Shown one piece after another: positions 32,178 to 39,952 of a stretch of DNA of 64,000 nt; the first letter of the stretch is position 1, and each line of letters opens with the position of its first letter. This DNA comes from Streptomyces canus (GTDB lineage: Bacteria; Actinomycetota; Actinomycetes; Streptomycetales; Streptomycetaceae). The DNA is taken from assembly GCF_001514145.1 (NCBI RefSeq), contig NZ_KQ948660.1:248001-312000 (forward strand), in the 5' to 3' direction. A model generated the notes under the pieces. That model had not been told where the DNA came from and did not search any database. It was given only the letters and a program-made list of their open reading frames with translations. The position numbers and the translations under genes were made by a program.

Positions 32178-33095
32178 ATGGCCACACCCCTGTCCGCCGC
32201 GAAGATGCTCGCCGCGCTGAAGGCCGAGGGCCTCACGGTGCACGAGCACGCCGGCTGGAAGACCCACAACCGCGACGCGGCGTCCGGGAAGTCCTTCGGT
32301 CCCGTCATCGGGGTACTGATCCACCACACCGGCGGACACAACGACAAGGAGCTCTGCTACGAGGGCAGATCCGACCTGCCGGGACCGCTGTGCCACGCCT
32401 GGCTCGGCAAGACCGCCGGGCTGTGGATGATCGGCAACGGCCGGACCAACCACGCCGGTTACGCCGACGTCGATGTCCTGAACGCGCTCCGCGACGAGAA
32501 GCCGCTCCCCCACGACGACGTGGCCAAGGCCGACGGCAACGACTGTCTGTACGGCCTGGAGATCGAGAACCTCGGCAAGGGCGGGGACCCGTACCCGAAC
32601 GCGCAGTACCGGCAGGCCGTGCTGTGGGCGGCGGCGATCTGCCGGGCCCACGGCTGGAGCGAGAAGTCCGTCGCCGGGCACAAGGAGTGCCAGCCGGGGA
32701 AGATCGACCCGAGCTTCGACATGGACGACTTCCGGGCCGCCGTGAAGAAGCAACTGGCGGCGGGGCCCGGCAAGACGGAGACGACGAAGCCCGCGGGCAA
32801 GCCCCGCGTGGACCTGTCCCGGCTGGTCACGGCCGCCAAGACCGATCCCGGGGCCAAGCAGGGCCACGTCAGCTACATGGCCGGCACCAACCTCACCGAG
32901 GCCGCTCTCCTCGAACTCGGCTATCTCTCCCGGAGCTACGCGGGCGACGGCTCCTTCGGCACCACCACCGTCGCCGCCTACGCCAAGTGGCAGCGCCACC
33001 TGGGCTACAGCGGCGCCGACGCCAACGGCATCCCGGGCAAGAGCTCGCTGACGAAGCTCGGCGAGAAGACGGGCCTGTTCACGGTCGTGGCCTGA
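32178..33095 (+). CDS. N-acetylmuramoyl-L-alanine amidase with C-terminal peptidoglycan-binding-like region
   Basis: This 305-residue protein cuts the amide between MurNAc and L-Ala in peptidoglycan. The Amidase_2/PGRP domain has zinc residues in GVLIHHTGGH (H49/H50) and in AGHKECQPGKIDPSF, and a lone LCYEGRSDLPGPLCHAWLG segment. The last 80 residues (YMAGTNLTEAALLELGYL...KWQRHLGYSG) resemble a peptidoglycan-binding domain. There is no signal peptide, unusual for a cell-wall hydrolase and reminiscent of phage endolysins. ATG 32178 follows GGAGG with good spacing. A DUF2235 hydrolase gene follows 121 bp later. Confidence 0.85.
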   Translation: MATPLSAAKMLAALKAEGLTVHEHAGWKTHNRDAASGKSFGPVIGVLIHHTGGHNDKELCYEGRSDLPGPLCHAWLGKTAGLWMIGNGRTNHAGYADVDVLNALRDEKPLPHDDVAKADGNDCLYGLEIENLGKGGDPYPNAQYRQAVLWAAAICRAHGWSEKSVAGHKECQPGKIDPSFDMDDFRAAVKKQLAAGPGKTETTKPAGKPRVDLSRLVTAAKTDPGAKQGHVSYMAGTNLTEAALLELGYLSRSYAGDGSFGTTTVAAYAKWQRHLGYSGADANGIPGKSSLTKLGEKTGLFTVVA

Positions 33096-33216
33096 CCACC
33101 GGGGCGCCGCCGACCCGCCACCGGGCTCCGAGTTGCGGGTCGGCGCCGTCCCTGCGGTACTGGCTGTATCTACCGAGCAGTCGCGGGGTCCTCTCTACAG
33201 GGAGAGGAGGCACATG

Positions 33217-34359
33217 ATGGCCAAGCGTCTGGTGATCTGCTGCGACGGGACCTGGAATCTCGCCGACCAGCCGAGCAAGACCAATGTCGCCAAGGTGGCC
33301 CTGGCCGTACGGCGACGCTCCGCTGTCGGAATGGAACAGCGGGTGTACTACCACAGCGGGGTCGGCACGAACCGGCGGGAACGGTTGCGAGGCGGGGCGT
33401 TCGGGGTGGGGCTCTCGCGCAACGTGCTCGACGCCTACCGCTTCCTGATCCACACCTACGAACCCGGGGACACGCTGTACCTGTTCGGGTTCAGCCGGGG
33501 CGCGTTCACCGCGCGCAGTCTGGCGGGGCTGGTGCACAACTGCGGCATCCTGCGCCCGGAACAGGCCTACCGGATCGACGAGGCCTGGGCGCTGTACCGC
33601 AGCCGCGCCGACAAACCGACCAGCGTGGCCGCCACGCTGTTCCGCAGGGCGTACTCGTACGAGACGGAGATCCGTTTCGTCGGCGTCTGGGACACGGTCG
33701 GATCCCTGGGCATCCCGGTTCCGGCGCCCGGGTTCCTCCAGCCGCTCGTCGACCGCTTCAACCACCGCTGGGCCTTCCACGACACCACCCTCAGCAAGTC
33801 GGTGAACGGCGCCTTCCAGGCCCTGGCCGTGGACGAGGAGCGTTCGGCGTTCCCGCCGACGCTGTGGCGGCAGGACGAAGACGCCGCCGAGGGCCAGGAG
33901 TTGAGACAGGTCTGGTTCTCCGGGGTGCACACCGCCGTCGGGGGCGGCGAGAAGGACTCGGGCCTGTCCGACATCACCCTCCTGTGGATGGTCCGGCAGG
34001 CCGCCCGGTACGACCTGGAGTTCGACTCCCGGGTGCTCAGCGAGCAGGGGCCGGACACCATGGACCCGGACGAGTGCGTCGACTTCGCCGTCCAGCCGAA
34101 CCCGTTGGGCCCGTGGGATCCCTCCCGGAAAGGCTTCTACCGGATCTTCAAGCCGCTGCACCGCCCCATCGGACAGGAGAAGGACGAGCAGGGCCGCCTC
34201 GTCGGCCACGAGTACCTGGCCGACACGGTCCTGCTGCGCCGCAAGGACGACGCCGACTACCGCCCGCCCGCGCTCGAGAGCTACCTGAAGGAGGCCGGGG
34301 AGCAGTACGTCGAGACGGTCCCCCTCACCGCCGGCGAAGACCCGGTCGCCACTCCGTAG
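33217..34359 (+). CDS. DUF2235 alpha/beta-hydrolase (Tle1-like lipase fold)
   Basis: The 380-residue protein begins MAKRLVICCDGTWN, the DUF2235 start, and has the nucleophile elbow GFSRG (S93). DUF2235 forms the catalytic part of type VI effectors such as Tle1 phospholipases but is also found alone in many bacteria. Two ATGs are adjacent; 33217 has better spacing to GGAGG than 33214. No signal peptide is present. It lies directly after an amidase without signal peptide, and both families include toxins delivered by secretion machines, but no such machine is in the window. Confidence 0.82.
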   Translation: MAKRLVICCDGTWNLADQPSKTNVAKVALAVRRRSAVGMEQRVYYHSGVGTNRRERLRGGAFGVGLSRNVLDAYRFLIHTYEPGDTLYLFGFSRGAFTARSLAGLVHNCGILRPEQAYRIDEAWALYRSRADKPTSVAATLFRRAYSYETEIRFVGVWDTVGSLGIPVPAPGFLQPLVDRFNHRWAFHDTTLSKSVNGAFQALAVDEERSAFPPTLWRQDEDAAEGQELRQVWFSGVHTAVGGGEKDSGLSDITLLWMVRQAARYDLEFDSRVLSEQGPDTMDPDECVDFAVQPNPLGPWDPSRKGFYRIFKPLHRPIGQEKDEQGRLVGHEYLADTVLLRRKDDADYRPPALESYLKEAGEQYVETVPLTAGEDPVATP

Positions 34360-34405
34360 GGTCCGACGACCATGCCCCGGGGTGCCTCGCGCTCCCCATC
34401 GCCCT

Positions 34406-35617
34406 TCACCCGGTGCCGGTCGCCTCCGCGGCGGTCGGCACACCGGCACCCGGCTGTCGTTCCTCGCGCCTCTCCAGCGCGAAGAGCGTCAGGGTCACCG
34501 CGACCGACGCGGTCGCCATCAGTGTCATCGCCGTGGCCGGGGAGGTCAGTTGGGCCAGGGTGCCGGCGAGAACGGCGCTGATGCCCTGGAGGGCGACCAT
34601 GCCGGTGGTGTGCAGGCCGAGGGCCTGGCCCGCGAGGTGGTCGGGGGTGAGGGACATCAGGCGTTCCTGGAGGACCAGGCTCGCGGCGAACCCGACGGAG
34701 GCGACGGCGGCGGCCACGACCGACAGCGCCACGGACGGCCGTAGGACGAAGAACAGGTAGGGCGCCGCCAGCAGCAGGCGCAGCGGGGTCGCCAGACGGG
34801 GGCGCCGCGCGGGCGGCACCAGGCGGCCGACCGCCATGTCGCCCACGAACATGCCCAGCGCCCCGCACGCGTACATCGTGCCGGCGGCCGCGGGGGCGTA
34901 GGAGACGTAGAGCGAATCGCTGCCGACCACCAGCCCGTTGGGGACCCACAGGCCCAAGTAGGCCAGGCGGCGGGGGCGGGAGGACCAAAGGAGGGCGTTG
35001 GTGCGCCAGGTCGCGGAGAAGGACGGGCGGCCGGCGGAGCGCGGCGGGCGGGGCGTGAGACCCACGTGATTGACGAGGGCCGACGCCGCGTAGAACGCCG
35101 CCGCGAGGAGCAGACAGACGCGGGGAGACAGCAGGGTCAGCAGCGCGCCGCCGGTCGCGAAGCCGGTCACCTGCACCAGGCCCCAGAGCATGTTGAACAC
35201 CGAACGGCCCAGGACATAGCCGTCCTTGGGCAGGATCTCGTTCATCAGTCCCCCGCGCACTCCCCCGCCGAGCGACGCGACCAGGCCCTGCAGGAGCAGG
35301 ACGACGAAGACCGCCCAGACCGGCAGACCGGGCAGCGCCAGCACCGCCGTACCCGCCGCGAAGGCGAGGGAGATCGCGGTGAGGATCGCGCGCGGGGGCA
35401 GGCGGTCGGCGCCGGAGAGCAGGAACGCGGCCCCCAGTAACTGCGCCAGCTGCGGTCCGAACATGCTCACCGCCGACAGGAGCGGGGAGCCGGTGGCCCG
35501 GTAGACCAGCGTGGCCAGGGCCAGGCCGGCGATCGTCTGGGCGGCGGCGTAGCCGGCGAAGGAGAGGAGGAAGGGGGCGTATTCCGGGGTGCGGAAGAGG
35601 GTGCGGTAGCTGCGCAT
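34406..35617 (-). CDS. MFS transporter (12-TM)
   Basis: A 403-residue permease of the type often annotated as macrolide or multidrug efflux. It begins MRSYRTLFRTPEYAPFLLSFAG with 12 hydrophobic segments; the GLVQVTGFATGGALL region resembles motif C. Codon 60 (35438-35440 on the minus strand) is TTA, so expression should depend on bldA. It diverges from an ArsR-type gene with a perfect palindrome between. Substrate unknown. Confidence 0.87.
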   Translation of the reverse strand: MRSYRTLFRTPEYAPFLLSFAGYAAAQTIAGLALATLVYRATGSPLLSAVSMFGPQLAQLLGAAFLLSGADRLPPRAILTAISLAFAAGTAVLALPGLPVWAVFVVLLLQGLVASLGGGVRGGLMNEILPKDGYVLGRSVFNMLWGLVQVTGFATGGALLTLLSPRVCLLLAAAFYAASALVNHVGLTPRPPRSAGRPSFSATWRTNALLWSSRPRRLAYLGLWVPNGLVVGSDSLYVSYAPAAAGTMYACGALGMFVGDMAVGRLVPPARRPRLATPLRLLLAAPYLFFVLRPSVALSVVAAAVASVGFAASLVLQERLMSLTPDHLAGQALGLHTTGMVALQGISAVLAGTLAQLTSPATAMTLMATASVAVTLTLFALERREERQPGAGVPTAAEATGTG

Positions 35618-35656
35618 GCGGGGGAGTCTCGGAGCGGTCGGCAGCTGACGGTTAGT

Positions 35657-35676
35657 GTTTCGCGCGGTCGCGAAAC
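35657..35676. promoter_or_regulatory. Perfect 8-bp inverted repeat, operator of the ArsR-type/MFS pair
   Basis: GTTTCGCG (35657-35664), CGGT, CGCGAAAC (35669-35676) is exact. It lies between divergent start codons at 35617 and 35689, and overlaps the likely transcription start after a TAGTGT -10 (35653-35658). Confidence 0.7.
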
Positions 35677-35688
35677 CAAGGGGGGTCC

Positions 35689-36693
35689 ATGGGCTGGTGG
35701 CAGGTCAACGCGGACACCCTCGTCCGCAGCCGGTTCGTGGTCTGCCCGTTCACCGAGACCTTCGCGACCCTGCGGCTGCTGCACACGGGCACCGCCGCCC
35801 ACCCGGGCGAGGAGGCCTGGCTCCGCACCCACCTGCCCGGCTACCGCGCGCGCCTCGCGGCCGACCCGGTGACCGCGCTGCTGGTGCGCTCGGCGATGGG
35901 CACGTCCTGGATCGCCGACTTCCTCGCGCCGCTGCCGCGCGAGGGCACGCCCCTGGAGGAGACGCTCGCGCGGATCCGGGCGACCGACCCCGCCGAGGCC
36001 CGCGCGAACGTCCGGGTCTCCCTGCGCGGCCCGCTGCCCGCCGCTCTGGAGCGCGACGACCTCCCGGAGCGGGCCGCCGCGCTCCTCGCCTACGTCTGGA
36101 CGCGGACCGTACGGCCGTACTGGGACCGTCGGCGGCGGATCCTGGAGGCGGACGTGGTCGCCCGGACCGCGCAGGTGAGCCGGGGCGGCTGGGCGGCCGT
36201 CATCGACTCCCTGACCCCGGGCCAGACCCGCTGGCTCGGCGACAACCGGCTCCAGGTGAACCGGCACGAGCGTCCGCCCCGCGAGATCTCCGGCGCCGAA
36301 CTCGTCTTCGTCCCGGTCACCCCGGGCCGCGGCTGGGCGACGTGGGAGGAGCCGCGGCGGTACGCCATCGTCTACGGCTGCACGGGCGCCCTCGCCGACC
36401 CCGGCGCCCGGAGCGTGCCCGCGAGCCTCGGCACGCTGCTCGGCACCGCTCGGGCCAGGGTGCTGGTCCTGCTGGACTCCCCCCTGAGCACGAGCCAGCT
36501 CGTCGCCGTGACCGGGCAGGGGCTGGGCTCTGTGGGACGGCATCTGCGGGTGCTGCTGGACGCGGGCCTGGTGGAGCGGCGGCGGGCCGGGCGGTCGGTG
36601 CTGTACGCGCGGACGGCGGCCGGGGAGGTGCTCGTGGAGGCGTCGGGGGCCGGAACCGGGGATTCACTGAGCGGAGTTAGCATCCGGTCATGA
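35689..36693 (+). CDS. ArsR-family winged-helix regulator with large N-terminal domain
   Basis: The 334-residue protein has a C-terminal winged helix (about 250-325; ARVLVLLDSPLSTSQLVAVTGQGLGSVGRHLRVLLDAGLVERRRAGRSVLYARTAAG, read in pieces) fused behind a large N-terminal domain of unknown fold (about 1-240, possibly DUF5937). ArsR-type regulators with such N-terminal extensions are common in Streptomyces beside MFS exporters. The stop codon overlaps the GPx start by four bases (ATGA), so the two are translationally coupled. It is likely to act on the palindrome just upstream. Confidence 0.82.
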   Translation: MGWWQVNADTLVRSRFVVCPFTETFATLRLLHTGTAAHPGEEAWLRTHLPGYRARLAADPVTALLVRSAMGTSWIADFLAPLPREGTPLEETLARIRATDPAEARANVRVSLRGPLPAALERDDLPERAAALLAYVWTRTVRPYWDRRRRILEADVVARTAQVSRGGWAAVIDSLTPGQTRWLGDNRLQVNRHERPPREISGAELVFVPVTPGRGWATWEEPRRYAIVYGCTGALADPGARSVPASLGTLLGTARARVLVLLDSPLSTSQLVAVTGQGLGSVGRHLRVLLDAGLVERRRAGRSVLYARTAAGEVLVEASGAGTGDSLSGVSIRS

Positions 36694-37193
36694 CGACTAC
36701 AGATGGTTCCTCTCCCCTGGACGTCGAGATCGGTGCCCTCACGGGCGGTTCCGCCGACCTCGGCCGGTACGCCGGCAAGGCCGTCCTCATCGTGAACGTG
36801 GCTTCCAAGTGCGGGCTCACCCCGCAGTACAACGGCCTGGAGAAGCTCCAGGAGCGCTACGCGGACCAGGGCTTCACCGTGCTCGGCGTGCCCTGCAACC
36901 AGTTCCTGGGGCAGGAGCCCGGCAGCGCCGAGGAGATCGCGGAGTTCTGCTCGGCGACGTACGGGGTGACCTTCCCGCTGACCGAGAAGGTCGAGGTGAA
37001 CGGCGAGGGGCGGCACGCGCTCTACGAGCGTCTGGTGGGCTTCGCCGACGCCGAGGGGCACACCGGGGACATCCGCTGGAACTTCGAGAAGTTCCTGATC
37101 GGCCGGGACGGGTCGGTGGTGGCGAGGTTCTCCCCGCAGACGGAGCCGGAGTCGGACGAGCTCGTCTCCGCCGTGGAGGGCGCGCTGGCGTAG
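36690..37193 (+). CDS. Glutathione peroxidase-family (thioredoxin-dependent) peroxidase
   Basis: The 167-residue cytoplasmic enzyme reduces hydroperoxides. The peroxidatic Cys is C41 in VASKCGLTPQY, the Gln tetrad residue is in CNQFLGQEPG, and the Trp/Asn pair is in IRWNFEKFLI. Bacterial members use a resolving Cys and thioredoxin; C87 in AEFCSATYG is in the right place. Streptomyces lacks glutathione, so mycothiol or thioredoxin is the likely partner. It starts inside the ArsR-type stop codon. Confidence 0.93.
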   Translation: MTTTDGSSPLDVEIGALTGGSADLGRYAGKAVLIVNVASKCGLTPQYNGLEKLQERYADQGFTVLGVPCNQFLGQEPGSAEEIAEFCSATYGVTFPLTEKVEVNGEGRHALYERLVGFADAEGHTGDIRWNFEKFLIGRDGSVVARFSPQTEPESDELVSAVEGALA

Positions 37194-37368
37194 GCGGCTG
37201 CGGTCCGGGTGGGTACAGACAGTCATGTGTGACTGCACCCACCGCAGGCACACGCCGAGCCCCCTCGGCAAGGACGGCGATCTGGTCGAGAGGGCTCTGT
37301 GGTGGTGCTTGTGCTGTTGTGGTGTGCAGTTGTGGATGAACGGGACGGGGATCAGACCGGTCCGCCCC

Positions 37369-37560
37369 TCACACCTTGACCGAGGCCACGAAGACGCTCC
37401 ACGCCTCGGCGGGGAAGGCCAGCTTGGGACCCTCGGGGATCTTCGTGTCGCCGAGTTCGAGTGCTTCCTCTTCGGTCGACCTCACCATCAGGCACGCCCC
37501 GTTGGCGTTGGTGTAGGTGGAGGTCGTCCATGTGTCCAGGTTGCCCAGACGGATTGCCAT
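37369..37560 (-). CDS. DUF397 protein
   Basis: A 63-residue protein with the DUF397 core (TSTYTNANGACLMV, EVALELG-like EEALELGDTKIPEGP, FPAEAWSVFVASVK). These small proteins partner XRE-DUF5753 regulators in the WhiJ/AbaA-type systems that influence development and antibiotic production. The upstream XRE gene is on the same strand, 190 bp away. The probable pair partner of the regulator at 37751-38620. Confidence 0.85.
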   Translation of the reverse strand: MAIRLGNLDTWTTSTYTNANGACLMVRSTEEEALELGDTKIPEGPKLAFPAEAWSVFVASVKV

Positions 37561-37591
37561 ATTCGCTCCGTAGCCAGATGTGCAGTGTGCG

Positions 37592-37626
37592 GATCACGCC
37601 AACCTTTACTGATCGTTGGCGTGATC
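37592..37626. promoter_or_regulatory. 12-bp perfect inverted repeat upstream of the DUF397 gene
   Basis: GATCACGCCAAC (37592-37603) and GTTGGCGTGATC (37615-37626) are exact complements with an 11-bp AT-richer spacer. It begins 31 bp upstream of the DUF397 start. It could be an operator of the XRE regulator or a terminator-like hairpin of its mRNA. Confidence 0.65.
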
Positions 37627-37750
37627 GACGCTACTCGCCGACTTCCTCTTTCGGAGCAGCCATTCACTCTTCTGGCGGCATATTCCAAAGGACTCTTCCA
37701 GCCGGACCGGGCCGGGGTGTACTATCCGGCCCGCCCTGTCCGGAAGCGGT

Positions 37751-38620
37751 TCAACGGGCGTATTCCCGGGCGTACTCCTTGGCGATGTCCTCGATCAGCT
37801 GACGCGACTGGTCGACGTTGAGCGCCTGCGCCCTCAAGTGCTCATACATGACGGTGTACTTCTGCACGTCGTGCGCTTTCTCCAGGTACAGGTCGCTGGT
37901 GACGCCCTCGATGTAGACGACGCTGGAATCGGCCGCGTCCGAGAACTCCAGAATGGAGTACTGGCCGCTGAGTCCGGGGTGGGCGCCGACGTCGAACGGC
38001 AGTACCTGCACGGTGATATGGGGCTGCTGGGACATCTCGACGAGGTACTCCAACTGCTCGCGCATCACCTGCCGGTTGCCGACCACCCGGCGCAGGGACG
38101 CCTCGTCCAGGACCACCCACAGCCGCAGCGGATCCCGCTCGGCCGCGACCCGGCTCTGCCGCCGCAGCCGCACCTCGACCCGCTTGTCGTTCTCCGTGTC
38201 CGTCGCCTCGGGCGCGCCGCCGCGCACGATGGCCTCGGCGTACGGCCGGGTCTGCAACAGGCCGGTGATGATCTGGGGTTCGTACACCCTCAGCGACTCG
38301 GCGTCGGTCTCCAGACCGATGTACACGCTGTACGGGATGTCCCCGAAGGCATGCCACCAGCCCTGCTGCCGCGAGTCCTTGGCCATCTGCATCAGGGAGT
38401 CGACGATGCGCTGGTCCTCGACCTCGTACACCCCGCACAGGTCGCGGACATCGCGCTGGCTGATGCTGCGCCGGCCGTTCTCCAGCCGGCTGATCTTCGA
38501 CTGCGACACGAGCAGCCGCTCCGCCACCTCTTCGGCCGTCATGCCCTTGAGCTCGCGGAGCCTGCGCAGCTCCTGGCCCAGCCGGCGCCGCCTGACGGTG
38601 GGATTGACATTGGACGCCAC
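37751..38620 (-). CDS. XRE-family regulator with DUF5753
   Basis: The 289-residue protein has an N-terminal Cro/C1-type HTH (about 12-65; LRRLRELKGMTAEEVAERLLVSQSKISRLENG) and a C-terminal DUF5753 domain (about 90-270) with YEPQIITGLLQTRPYA and HPGLSGQYSILEF. Such proteins work with DUF397 partners in regulating differentiation; WhiJ is the best studied. A palindrome (TCTGCT-gttg-AGCAGA, 38666-38681) about 45 bp upstream is a candidate autoregulatory site. The start follows CCGGAGG. Confidence 0.9.
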   Translation of the reverse strand: MASNVNPTVRRRRLGQELRRLRELKGMTAEEVAERLLVSQSKISRLENGRRSISQRDVRDLCGVYEVEDQRIVDSLMQMAKDSRQQGWWHAFGDIPYSVYIGLETDAESLRVYEPQIITGLLQTRPYAEAIVRGGAPEATDTENDKRVEVRLRRQSRVAAERDPLRLWVVLDEASLRRVVGNRQVMREQLEYLVEMSQQPHITVQVLPFDVGAHPGLSGQYSILEFSDAADSSVVYIEGVTSDLYLEKAHDVQKYTVMYEHLRAQALNVDQSRQLIEDIAKEYAREYAR

Positions 38621-38946
38621 GGGACGTGCACCTCCGGCTGCGTGCCTCGTTCTTGACTTTGCGTATCTGCTGTTGAGCAGACTGCCACCAAGGTGCTTAT
38701 TACCGCTGGGAAACGGTGTATATGCGCTGCGTACACGTCAGTCGAGGGCCCCCGGTCCGACCGCGCCCGGACATGCGGCCGCGCGGGGCGGCGGAACCCG
38801 GCGACGCCCGATGTACGGACGTACGGTTCCGTCGCCCCGCGCGGACCAGCGGCTCCCGGACCGGTCTTTGGGGACTGACGGTGCGGCGGCTGTGTGGTGC
38901 GTGGTGCGGGTCGTGCTGTCGGCGGTGCGTGCCGTGGAACTGCGGC
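38621..38946. other. Intergenic stretch between XRE and GPP34 genes
   Basis: These 326 bases contain no gene. The perfect palindrome TCTGCT-GTTG-AGCAGA at 38666-38681 lies near the XRE start and may be its operator. An AT-rich patch at about 38695-38730 may hold the promoter. Confidence 0.45.
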
Positions 38947-39702
38947 TCAGTGAGCCACGGCGCGCGCCATCGGTCCTCGGCGCGGTTGCATCGGAACGCC
39001 GCGAGCGGGTTCCGGTGCGGGCCTGGCTCCCGGGGCGGCCTGGCGGCCGGCGGGTGCCGGGCTACGACGTGGCTGTGCGGCCACACCGTTCTGGACGTCC
39101 ATCACGGCGTGCGCGACGAGACCGCCCATCGGGTCGTGCCTGATGAGGTCCCGCAGCCGGGACCTCGAGGACCGTCCCTCGTTGCCCGGATACAGGTGCT
39201 TGCCGAGGCCGACCGCGTGTGCCAGGGCGGCGAGCGCGGCGGTCCGCGGGTCCGGCGGTACGCCGGTGCGGATCGCCGAGTCCAGACGGGACTTGATCTC
39301 CCGGCTGATCTCGTTGTCCGTCGCCTGGTAGCGGGTCGTCGGCAGCACTCCGCACATCTGACCCGCCACGGCATGAACCATGCCGCACCGCTCCAGATGC
39401 GAGAGGTATGTCTGGCGGAGCCCCAGTCGCGGCCCGCCGATCCAGTTCACTGCCCGCACGGGAGCGCCACGCCTTCGCAGCAACTCCAACGCGCAGTCCA
39501 AAGTCGGATCTCCAGTCGGCCGTGGGGCTACCACGGCGATACGATCCCCGTCTGGGGCTATCCGTCCGGCCAGCGCCAGCTCCACTAGCTGTGCTCCGGC
39601 CAGACCGAGGTCGAGCGACTGCGGCTGTGCGGTGGTACCCGTGGTCGGGTCCAACGCCAGCAGCAGAAGCTCCTCCGGAAGTGTTCTGCGGCTCCTGCCC
39701 AT
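38947..39702 (-). CDS. GPP34-family protein (GOLPH3/Vps74-like)
   Basis: The 251-residue protein begins MGRSRRTLPEELLLLALDPTTG, the usual start of bacterial GPP34 proteins, relatives of eukaryotic GOLPH3 that binds PI4P at the Golgi. The following LVELALAGRI and the later SREIKSRLDSAIRTG and AALAALAHAVGL match that fold. The C-terminal 40 residues are Pro/Arg/Ala-rich and disordered. In Streptomyces GPP34 proteins often sit near conservon-like genes; their role is unknown. It diverges from the DD-carboxypeptidase gene across 250 bp. Confidence 0.85.
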   Translation of the reverse strand: MGRSRRTLPEELLLLALDPTTGTTAQPQSLDLGLAGAQLVELALAGRIAPDGDRIAVVAPRPTGDPTLDCALELLRRRGAPVRAVNWIGGPRLGLRQTYLSHLERCGMVHAVAGQMCGVLPTTRYQATDNEISREIKSRLDSAIRTGVPPDPRTAALAALAHAVGLGKHLYPGNEGRSSRSRLRDLIRHDPMGGLVAHAVMDVQNGVAAQPRRSPAPAGRQAAPGARPAPEPARGVPMQPRRGPMARAVAH

Positions 39703-39781
39703 CCATGCCTCCCCGCGTGGATGACAGACAGGGTGACCCCTCTCACATTGGTCTGTCGAGGGTGCGTGACCTGTTTGTAGT

Positions 39782-39810
39782 GGAACCGGTAGGTATGTCG
39801 TTCTCGTCTA
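39782..39810 (+). promoter_or_regulatory. Candidate ECF-type (SigE-like) promoter of the DD-carboxypeptidase gene
   Basis: GGAAC (39782-39786) and GTCTA (39806-39810) are separated by 19 bp, close to ECF promoter geometry. SigE controls cell-envelope genes in S. coelicolor, which suits the carboxypeptidase. Spacing is one base longer than the SigR promoter of hrdD. Confidence 0.35.
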
Positions 39811-39952
39811 CCGCTTGGGACAGGGCCACACACAGGACACTGGTACATGGTTCGGACAGCGTGGTGTGGCGGCTGCCCGTACGGCGATTCAACGGTTCGG
39901 CAGACGCAGGGTGACGGATACCGATCACCCGCGGCACATGGAGGAGGCATCG

